Shown: positions 1-5,230 of the stretch, piece after piece
Layout: each line of letters opens with the position of its first letter
How positions within the stretch are numbered: the first letter of the stretch is position 1
Source: an uncultured Clostridia bacterium
Lineage (GTDB): Bacteria; Bacillota; Clostridia; Oscillospirales; CAG-272
Assembly (NCBI GenBank): GCA_937893945.1
Contig: CALCTA010000099.1
Location: 1-6,590, forward strand
DNA: 6,590 nt
Reading direction: 5' to 3'
Program-made: the position numbers and the translations under genes
Notes under the pieces: generated by a model
Seen by the model: the letters and a program-made list of their open reading frames with translations, nothing else
Databases searched by the model: none
Told to the model about the DNA's origin: nothing

Positions 1-22
1 AGGGGTATGGGCTTTGCCCGAA

Positions 23-41
23 GCATTTGTAATACAAATGC
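23..41. repeat. Perfect 8-bp inverted repeat with a 3-base loop
   Basis: GCATTTGT (23-30) and ACAAATGC (34-41) are exact reverse complements around the loop AAT. Just before it, GGGC (9-12) and GCCC (16-19) pair around TTT, giving two tandem hairpins with three-base loops. There is no T-run after either, so a terminator is unlikely. It may be a protein-binding operator, an mRNA hairpin 5' of the DUF5131 gene, or a palindrome inside an upstream coding tail. The palindrome is directly visible; its role is unknown. Confidence 0.5.
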
Positions 42-81
42 GAAACTGGCGATAAAGCAGAACGATAAATAAGAATTTGAT

Positions 82-88
82 GAGGTGA
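82..88 (+). promoter_or_regulatory. Ribosome binding site of the DUF5131 gene
   Basis: GAGGTGA ends 4 bases before the ATG at 93 and supports that start. A second ATG two codons later (99) is also usable, since the encoded protein begins M-A-M-W-N-P. The spacing slightly favours the first ATG over the second, but the choice changes only two residues ahead of the conserved WNPW motif. Confidence 0.6.
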
Positions 89-92
89 GAAT

Positions 93-809
93 ATGGCTAT
101 GTGGAATCCATGGCGAGGTTGTAGAAAATATAGTGAAGGTTGTCTGCATTGCTATATACATAAAGGCGATGCAAAAAGAGGTGTTAATACAAACGACATT
201 GTAAAAACAAAAGATTTTTGCAAACCTATTGAGAAGTTGAAAAACGGAAACTACAAAATGAAAGCAGGGATAGTTTATCTTTGCTTTTCAACAGATTTTC
301 TGATAGAAGAAGCAGACGTATGGCGCAAAGAATGCTGGGATATGATAAAAGAGCGACAAGATTGTACTTTTCTTTTTCTGACTAAACGGATAGACAGATT
401 TGCAGATTGTGTTCCTGCCGATTGGGGCAACGGATATGAAAATGTTGTTGTGTGCTGTACTGTTGAAAACCAAAAAAATGCAGATAAAAGATTGTCGTTA
501 TTTGAATCACTTCCTATAAAGCACAAATGCATTACTGCACAACCGTTGCTTGAAAAAATACATATTGAACCGTATCTTGATGATGTTGAACTTGTAGTTG
601 TGGGTGGAGAATCAGATAAATTTGCAAGACCTTTTGATTATGCATGGGCATTAGATATTCGTGAACAATGTATCAGAAAAAATGTTTCTTTTGAATTCAG
701 ACAATGCGGAACTCACTTTATTAAGGACGGTAAAGAATATAAATTACAGACAAAAGACCTGTGTAGTCAAGCAAGAAAAGCAGGAATAGATTTTATAGCA
801 GACAGATAA
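93..809 (+). CDS. DUF5131 family protein (phage Gp37/Gp68-like, three-Cys motif)
   Basis: The 238-residue product is a full-length member of the Gp37/Gp68 family (Pfam PF07505/DUF5131) by recognition of its landmarks. W4-N5-P6 is followed by a cysteine cluster C10-x6-C17-x2-C20-Y21. Later come the segments CITAQPLLEKI (146-156), VVVGGES (168-174) followed by ARP, and FEFRQCG (200-206), with a SQARKAGID tail. The family is common in phages and mobile elements and is often paired with a 'three-Cys-motif partner' (TcmP) gene. The N-terminal cysteines look suited to binding metal or an Fe-S cluster and have been compared with radical SAM enzymes, but no reaction is established to my knowledge. 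The protein is unusually cysteine-rich, with 14 Cys. No signal peptide or membrane segment is seen, so it is probably cytosolic. Codon use is AT-rich (AAA, AGA, ATA) compared with the minus-strand genes, consistent with transfer. No partner gene is seen downstream; an upstream one could lie outside the window. Confidence 0.88.
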   Translation: MAMWNPWRGCRKYSEGCLHCYIHKGDAKRGVNTNDIVKTKDFCKPIEKLKNGNYKMKAGIVYLCFSTDFLIEEADVWRKECWDMIKERQDCTFLFLTKRIDRFADCVPADWGNGYENVVVCCTVENQKNADKRLSLFESLPIKHKCITAQPLLEKIHIEPYLDDVELVVVGGESDKFARPFDYAWALDIREQCIRKNVSFEFRQCGTHFIKDGKEYKLQTKDLCSQARKAGIDFIADR

Positions 810-838
810 ATTCCAATTTATCGAACAGAACAAACAAT

Positions 839-867
839 CCCCGACAGACTGTAAAAATCTGTCGGGG
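839..867. terminator. Bidirectional intrinsic terminator between convergent genes
   Basis: CCCCGACAGA (839-848) pairs perfectly with TCTGTCGGGG (858-867) around a 9-base loop. The flanks are A-rich on the left (AACAAACAAT, 829-838) and T-rich on the right (ATTATTTGTT, 871-880), and they are themselves complementary at 9 of 10 positions. Either strand would therefore give a GC-rich hairpin followed by a U-rich tract. It lies 29 bases after the DUF5131 stop and is the first strong hairpin with a U-rich tail for the minus-strand operon ending at 1018. The T tract is interrupted, so efficiency is uncertain. Confidence 0.8.
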
Positions 868-882
868 CTAATTATTTGTTTA

Positions 883-898
883 CTGCGGAGCTTTTTTT
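883..898 (+). other. Orphan half-terminator: CTGCGGAGC followed by seven T
   Basis: CTGCGGAGC followed by T7 (892-898) has the form of the right arm and U-tract of an intrinsic terminator, but a matching left arm (GCTCCGCAG) is not found just upstream. An alternative weak pairing is 883-889 with 900-906, with one G-U pair and the T-run in the loop. It may be a relic left when the adjacent repeat inserted, or simply coincidence. Confidence 0.3.
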
Positions 899-902
899 AT
901 CC

Positions 903-950
903 GTAGGGGAGACCTGCGGTCTCCCGCGGGCGAACGCAGTTCGCCCCTAC
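903..950. repeat. Cruciform REP/MITE-like element with two triloop hairpins
   Basis: The outer arms GTAGGGG (903-909) and CCCCTAC (944-950) are perfect inverted repeats. Inside lie two consecutive 8-bp hairpins with three-base loops: GGGAGACC-TGC-GGTCTCCC (907-925) and GGGCGAAC-GCA-GTTCGCCC (928-946), each sharing three bases with an outer arm. The whole can fold as a three-way junction or cruciform on either strand. I recall similar GGGCGAAC/GTTCGCCC palindromes scattered through Oscillospiraceae intergenic regions, so a dispersed, non-autonomous repeat is likely, but copy number cannot be seen here. No transposase or clear target duplication is visible. The remainder, 951-1017, is AT-rich with short repeats of a GATTTTGC type and no gene. 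Confidence 0.75.
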
Positions 951-1017
951 CGTGTATTAGTGAAAGATTTTGCGATTTTCCCGCTAATTTTGCACGCCCT
1001 TGGCTACGATTTTTGCT

Positions 1018-1539
1018 TTAAAGTACAAATTCCATAAAATAATGCTCGTTGCAGTGTATCTGTCCGTTGAGCAATATCTTCTTGGTGGCGGCTGTTGTAA
1101 AGCCGTTTTTCTTGTAGAGATGCGTCGCGTGAAGATTGCGAGTTGTGGTGTTGAGCCTTATGGCGATACACCCCTTTTCTTTTGCAAGAGCTTTGGCAAA
1201 ATCAACTATCGCCGAGCCGACTCCGCTCCCCGAACGTTTTGGGGCGACACAGAGCGTATGTATCACCAATGCGCCGCCGACACCCGCATCTACTCCCCAG
1301 GATACGCTTCGGTATTCGGGCGGCTGATGGGTATCGAGTATTACAGAGGCGAGAATAGCGCCGTTTTCCTCGAAAACGTAGAGCGAGCCGTTCTTTACGC
1401 CGAGCCTTGCGGTATCGGCGGTAGGGTAGATACCCTTTTGCCAGCTTGTGTATTTTATTCGGGAGTCCTCGTAGTCGATAGCCTCGTTATAAAGCTCGGC
1501 TACGGGGATTATGTCTTCTTGGGTTGCTTTTCTTATCAT
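1018..1539 (-). CDS. GNAT family N-acetyltransferase
   Basis: The 173-residue product has the layout of a GCN5-related acetyltransferase, which moves an acetyl group from acetyl-CoA to an amine; the acceptor is not predictable. It begins MIRKATQEDI, typical of the family. The central strand and acetyl-CoA pyrophosphate loop are at L96-CVAPKRSGSGVG-S109, followed by helix IVDFAKALAKEKG. Motif B is at about N130-F147, with ATHLYKKNGF. In the loop the usual Q/R position aligns with S103, with R102 just before it; the glycines G104, G106 and G108 are kept. The length is normal and no signal peptide or membrane segment is seen. It is the last gene of the operon, 16 bases after the MutS-like stop. 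No Shine-Dalgarno sequence is visible in that gap, so translation may depend on coupling. It could be a small-molecule or protein N-acetylase. Confidence 0.88.
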   Translation of the reverse strand: MIRKATQEDIIPVAELYNEAIDYEDSRIKYTSWQKGIYPTADTARLGVKNGSLYVFEENGAILASVILDTHQPPEYRSVSWGVDAGVGGALVIHTLCVAPKRSGSGVGSAIVDFAKALAKEKGCIAIRLNTTTRNLHATHLYKKNGFTTAATKKILLNGQIHCNEHYFMEFVL

Positions 1540-1555
1540 ATCAGATGAAGGGAGA

Positions 1556-3184
1556 TTATTTTTTGAAATTGAGAACTATGTTTTCGTAGGAAAGACCGTA
1601 CTTGTCCGCAATATCACGCGCGTAGCTCTTTCCGTCAGGCTTCATTCTTACTATCTTGAAGGAGCGCTTGCCCGATTCGATGCCCGCAACGAGCGAGTCG
1701 ATGGTAGTACCGCCGTCGGGAGCGGTGCGAGCGTTTATGTTATCTATCTCAGCCGCAAGCTCGTGCAGGTGAGTAGAGAAGAGACAGCGGCAACCGATGC
1801 GGCTAAAGCCCGCAAGCACCTCTGCGGCTATGTAAGAAGCCTCGTAAGAGCCTGTTGAGGAGAGAGACTCGTCAAGAAGCACGAAGCTTTCAGATGTTAC
1901 TTCCTCGAAGATGTCGCGCAGACGCGCACATTCCTCGCCAAGACGTCCCTTGTCGATAGTATCGTCAGCGCCCGTGGGGAAGTGGGTAAAGATGCCGTCG
2001 GCTATGGTTATCTGCGCGTCCTTTGCGGGAACGAACATACCAAGCTGAAGCATTACCTGAGCAAGACCGACGGCGCAGGTGATTACCGATTTACCGCCTC
2101 TGTTAGGACCTGTAAGCACGAATATCATAGCTCTTTCGTCAAACTCGATATCGTTGGTGATTATCTCATCGTCAACCTTGAGGGCAACACAAGGATTGTA
2201 AAGCTCGTGAGCGATAAATACCTTTCTGTCGGTGCATATCTCGGGACGGCAGAGATAAAGTCCCTTCTTCTTAAGAACTCTGAGGAGAGTAGTAGCCTTG
2301 ACTAAGAATTCTATCTCGGGCATGAGGTTGAGCAGGAAGTCGGTGTTCTCAAGCACGAAGCTCTGAACTATCTTCTTCCAGGAGCGAAGCGACTGCTTGT
2401 AAACGTCGTTGATAGCCGAGTTGAAGGCAAGCGCGAGAGCGGTCTTCTGATTTTCGGACTGCTTCTTGCCAAAGGGAACGAGATTTGCGATACAGGTGTA
2501 CTCGTCATCCTTGAAGTTCAGGCGAAGTATCTTCTCAATAACGTCTCCCGAACGGAAGGGCTGGGGATTGATAGACAGAACGCCTGCACTTGAGGGGCGG
2601 AGCTGAGCGTCAAGATTTACGCCTATGGTAACGCTCTTGATATCGCGCACTCTGTTAGTAAGCTCGGCAAGCTTTGCGTTAAGCTCGGAATAGTATTCGC
2701 TGTTTACAAGGTCATCAATACGCTTTGAGAGAAGCTTGAACGCCTCGCTGTTCACCTTGTCCTTGATCTCTGCAAAGCCCGAGTGAAGAATGGTGATGCT
2801 CGAGATATAAAGCTCGATCTCGGTGATGCTTTCAAGATAGGACTCAGCCTCGCCCGTATCTGCCTCAAGTCTGCGAAGCTCCATAATATCGGTGAGCACG
2901 GGCATGAGCTTGTTGAGCGTTACGGATATTTCGGGGAAGTTGAGCATATCGTCAAACACCGACATTCTGTGAGCGATGACCTTGGGATCGCGTGTGAAAT
3001 ACTCGTCAAGGTCGCTGTTCTTAAGGTTAAATACCTCAAGAAGTCCAAGCTCCTCAAGAACGAACATATCTATATTGGGAGAGTCCTCGCCGCGATAGTG
3101 GCGGTTCTGAGTCTCCTCGTCGGGATAAATAAGACTGAACTTGGAAAGGTCAAGCTCCATAAGCTGCTTTTCTGTTTTTTCCAT
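1556..3184 (-). CDS. MutS-like ATPase lacking mismatch-recognition and Smr domains
   Basis: The 542-residue protein carries a C-terminal MutS-type ABC ATPase (about 345-542). The Walker A motif is T358-GPNRGGKS-366 with K365, Walker B is FVLLDES with D438 and E439, and the H-loop is STHLHEL with H472. The upstream part (about 60-330) is helical and begins YFTRDPKVIAHR..VFDDML, resembling the MutS lever/clamp region. At 542 residues it is much shorter than MutS1 (about 850) or MutS2 (about 780). I see no N-terminal mismatch-reading domain with its Phe-x-Glu motif and no C-terminal Smr nuclease domain. The segment after Walker B reads SLSSTGSYEA instead of the usual IGRGTS-type sequence. Function is therefore uncertain: a dimeric DNA-structure-binding ATPase is plausible, classical mismatch repair is not. 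The start is supported by AGGA (plus-strand TCCT at 3192-3195), 7 bases upstream. It follows the DUF1294 gene by 40 bases and precedes the acetyltransferase by 16. Confidence 0.87.
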   Translation of the reverse strand: MEKTEKQLMELDLSKFSLIYPDEETQNRHYRGEDSPNIDMFVLEELGLLEVFNLKNSDLDEYFTRDPKVIAHRMSVFDDMLNFPEISVTLNKLMPVLTDIMELRRLEADTGEAESYLESITEIELYISSITILHSGFAEIKDKVNSEAFKLLSKRIDDLVNSEYYSELNAKLAELTNRVRDIKSVTIGVNLDAQLRPSSAGVLSINPQPFRSGDVIEKILRLNFKDDEYTCIANLVPFGKKQSENQKTALALAFNSAINDVYKQSLRSWKKIVQSFVLENTDFLLNLMPEIEFLVKATTLLRVLKKKGLYLCRPEICTDRKVFIAHELYNPCVALKVDDEIITNDIEFDERAMIFVLTGPNRGGKSVITCAVGLAQVMLQLGMFVPAKDAQITIADGIFTHFPTGADDTIDKGRLGEECARLRDIFEEVTSESFVLLDESLSSTGSYEASYIAAEVLAGFSRIGCRCLFSTHLHELAAEIDNINARTAPDGGTTIDSLVAGIESGKRSFKIVRMKPDGKSYARDIADKYGLSYENIVLNFKK

Positions 3185-3224
3185 ATGGACATCCTTTCAT
3201 GCTTTAGTAGTTTGTGTTTTAGCT

Positions 3225-3518
3225 TCAACGGAAAACGAAGTAATAAACTGCGTAGGCAACTGCCGCCTGAGCTATCATTATAAGCGGAATACCGAGCATA
3301 AACTTTACGTGCTTGGTCTTATGTCTTATAATAAGCATAGTTACGAACATCGCGACCGAGCCGCCCAGAGCCGAGAAAAGCAGTAATACTGCCTCGGGAA
3401 TACGCAACTCAACGCGGTTCTTCTTGGATATGACCTTGTCGTAAACGCATATGATGATCGATATAAGCGAAATGACAGCGAGATAAGCGAGGGCTATTAT
3501 AGTGATGGTCTCATCCAT
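3225..3518 (-). CDS. DUF1294 family small membrane protein
   Basis: The 97-residue protein matches DUF1294 (PF06961) by its conserved motifs: Y26-D27-K28, R39-I-P-E42, A50-LGGS-54, R65-HKTKH-70, K72-F73 and G76-IP-78. Three hydrophobic segments (about 5-24, 43-63 and 74-95) indicate an integral inner-membrane protein, with the RHKTKH segment forming a short basic loop. The family has no established function. The start has a clear ribosome site, AGGAG (plus-strand 3527-3531), 8 bases before the ATG. The gene begins 18 bases after glnS ends, so the two are almost certainly co-transcribed. Length is normal for the family. Whether it serves the synthetases or the MutS-like protein, or is merely a passenger, cannot be told from sequence. 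Confidence 0.88.
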   Translation of the reverse strand: MDETITIIALAYLAVISLISIIICVYDKVISKKNRVELRIPEAVLLLFSALGGSVAMFVTMLIIRHKTKHVKFMLGIPLIMIAQAAVAYAVYYFVFR

Positions 3519-3536
3519 AACAATTTCTCCTATAAA

Positions 3537-5195
3537 TTATTTCTTTGCGGGAAAGCTATCCTTAAGACCGACCACGCGGTTAAAGGTGTTTTCGTGCTTA
3601 GTATCCTTGCAGTAGTATCCGTCGCGAACGAACTGGAACTTCTCGCCTGCCTTTGCGTCGTAAAGCGAGGGTTCTATCTTAGCGCCCGAGACAACAGTCA
3701 GCGAATCGGGATTGAGATAATCGTTGTAGGTCTTATCCTCGGGAATAGCGTTTACGTTCTCAATAGTGAAGAGACGGTCGTAGAGCATAAGAGTGGTATC
3801 CTTGGCGTACTTTGCGGAGAGCCAATGGATAGTACCCTTTATCTTTCTTCCGTCAACGGGATTGCCGTTTCTTGTCTCAAGATCTGCGGTCGCGTGTATC
3901 TCGACGACCTTGCCGTCCGCATCCTTAACTATCTCGCCGCACTTGATTATATACGCGCCCATAAGTCTTACCTCGCCCTCGGGCTTGAGGCGGAAGAACT
4001 TTGGGGGCGGTACTTCTGCAAAGTCAGAAGCGTCTATATATATCTCGCGAGTAAAGGGGAGGGGACGTGTGCCAAGCTCGGGCTTCTGAGGGTGATTGGG
4101 AAGATCAAATGTCTCCTCTTTATCCTCGGGATAGTTGTCGATAACTACCTTGATAGGATGCTCGATAGCAATTCTTCTGGGCGCGGTCTCGTTAAGCTCC
4201 TCGCGTATAGAATGCTCAAGCATGCTTATATCAACAAGGCTGTTAGCCTTGGATATACCTGCCGCGCGAACGAAATTGAAAATAGATTCTGGAGTGTAGC
4301 CACGCCTGCGGAGAGCGCAAATGGTGGGAAGTCTCGGGTCGTCCCATCCGTCTACCATGTTGTTCTCAACGAGGTAGCGGAGATATCTCTTGGACATTAC
4401 GGTGTTCGTAACGTTGAGACGCGCGAACTCTCTCTGCTTGGGCTCGGGATCAAAGATGCCGATATTGTTTATTACCCACTCATAGAGAGGTCTGTGGTTT
4501 TCAAACTCGAGAGAGCAGAGTGAATAAGTGATGCCCTCAAGCGCGTCCTGAATGGGATGAGCATAGTCGTACAACGGATAAATGCACCACTTGTCTCCCT
4601 GGCGGTGATGAGATGTGTGAACTATTCTGTATATGGCGGGGTCTCTCATATTGATGTTGGGGCTTGCCATATCTATCTTTGCGCGGAGCGTTCTCGTTCC
4701 GTCTGCAAACTCGCCAGCTCTCATTCTGCGGAAGAGATCAAGGTTTTCCTCAACACTTCTGTTGCGGTAGGGACTTTCCTTGCCGGGCTCTGTCAGAGTG
4801 CCTCTGTACTCCTTCATCTCGTCAGCAGAGAGGTCGCACACGTATGCCTTACCGTCCATAATTAGCTTTTCAGCATACTCGTAGCACTTGTCAAAGTAGT
4901 CCGAGCCGTAGAAGATACCGCCGCTGGGCGTAGCACCAAGCCAGGTGAGATCCTCAAGTATAGAATCAACGTACTCGGTGTCCTCTTTGGCGGGGTTGGT
5001 GTCGTCATAGCGAAGATTGAAAAGTCCGCCGTATTTCTTTGCGGTCTCGTAGTTTATAAGGATAGCCTTTGCCGAGCCGATATGGAGATAGCCGTTAGGC
5101 TCGGGGGGAAAACGTGTGTGTATCTTTGTGTCAGGTCTTTCCTTAAGGTCTGCATCAATTATGTCGTGTATAAAATTATTTGCTATTTCTTCCAT
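3537..5195 (-). CDS. glnS: Glutamine--tRNA ligase (GlnRS)
   Basis: The 552-residue class I synthetase attaches glutamine to tRNA-Gln in the cytosol using ATP; its length matches E. coli GlnRS (554). The N-terminal Rossmann domain has the signature FPPEPNGYLHIGSAKAI, in which HIGH is HIGS (38-41). R62-YDDTNP-68 and EDTEYVDSI follow. The GlnRS-specific segment YDYAHPIQDALEG is followed by ITYSLCSLEFENHRPLYEW, around 209-240, which separates it from GluRS. The second catalytic motif is V266-MSKR-270. The C-terminal half (about 335-552) corresponds to the beta-barrel anticodon-binding domains. The start is supported by GAGGA (plus-strand 5203-5207), 7 bases upstream. It lies 35 bases after gltX. 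Possession of GlnRS means the organism can make Gln-tRNA directly rather than relying on the Glu-tRNA amidotransferase route; GlnRS is generally thought to have reached bacteria by transfer from eukaryotes. Confidence 0.97.
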   Translation of the reverse strand: MEEIANNFIHDIIDADLKERPDTKIHTRFPPEPNGYLHIGSAKAILINYETAKKYGGLFNLRYDDTNPAKEDTEYVDSILEDLTWLGATPSGGIFYGSDYFDKCYEYAEKLIMDGKAYVCDLSADEMKEYRGTLTEPGKESPYRNRSVEENLDLFRRMRAGEFADGTRTLRAKIDMASPNINMRDPAIYRIVHTSHHRQGDKWCIYPLYDYAHPIQDALEGITYSLCSLEFENHRPLYEWVINNIGIFDPEPKQREFARLNVTNTVMSKRYLRYLVENNMVDGWDDPRLPTICALRRRGYTPESIFNFVRAAGISKANSLVDISMLEHSIREELNETAPRRIAIEHPIKVVIDNYPEDKEETFDLPNHPQKPELGTRPLPFTREIYIDASDFAEVPPPKFFRLKPEGEVRLMGAYIIKCGEIVKDADGKVVEIHATADLETRNGNPVDGRKIKGTIHWLSAKYAKDTTLMLYDRLFTIENVNAIPEDKTYNDYLNPDSLTVVSGAKIEPSLYDAKAGEKFQFVRDGYYCKDTKHENTFNRVVGLKDSFPAKK

Positions 5196-5230
5196 TGCTT
5201 TGTCCTCATAGATCTATTCTTTGGATTTGT

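Larger units (their letters stand above)
1..92 (+). other. Leader of the DUF5131 gene, or 3' tail of an unseen upstream gene
   Basis: No complete gene lies here. Frame 1 is open from the window edge to a TAA at 70-72 (23 codons, ending ...AIKQNDK), 20 bases before the next ATG. Frame 2 is open to a TAA at 53-55 (ending ...VIQMRNWR). Frame 3 stops at 30-32. Either of the first two could be the C-terminus of a gene that starts outside the window, which would fit translational coupling to the DUF5131 gene, but I recognise neither peptide. Two short hairpins with three-base loops sit at 9-19 and 23-41, so an untranslated leader is equally possible. I see no convincing promoter. Confidence 0.25.

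Noticed and set aside
839..950. CRISPR array or riboswitch in the convergent intergenic region
   Set aside because: There are no regularly spaced direct repeats with spacers, and the region lies downstream of both flanking genes. A terminator and a palindromic repeat explain the structure.
1000..1548. 182-codon plus-strand open frame opposite the GNAT gene
   Set aside because: The minus-strand frame has clear GNAT motifs; the plus frame is Cys/Gly-rich with no recognisable features.
1556..3184. Annotation as mutS or mutS2 (mismatch or recombination repair)
   Set aside because: The mismatch-recognition domain of MutS1 and the Smr domain of MutS2 are both absent, so only 'MutS-like ATPase' is supported.
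2783..3283. 166-codon plus-strand open frame opposite the MutS-like start and the DUF1294 end
   Set aside because: It spans the junction of two well-supported minus-strand genes and has no family resemblance.
3594..4523. 309-codon open frame on the plus strand, antisense to glnS
   Set aside because: It lies wholly opposite a strongly conserved GlnRS frame, its product resembles nothing I know, and long mirror frames are expected from the codon bias of such genes.
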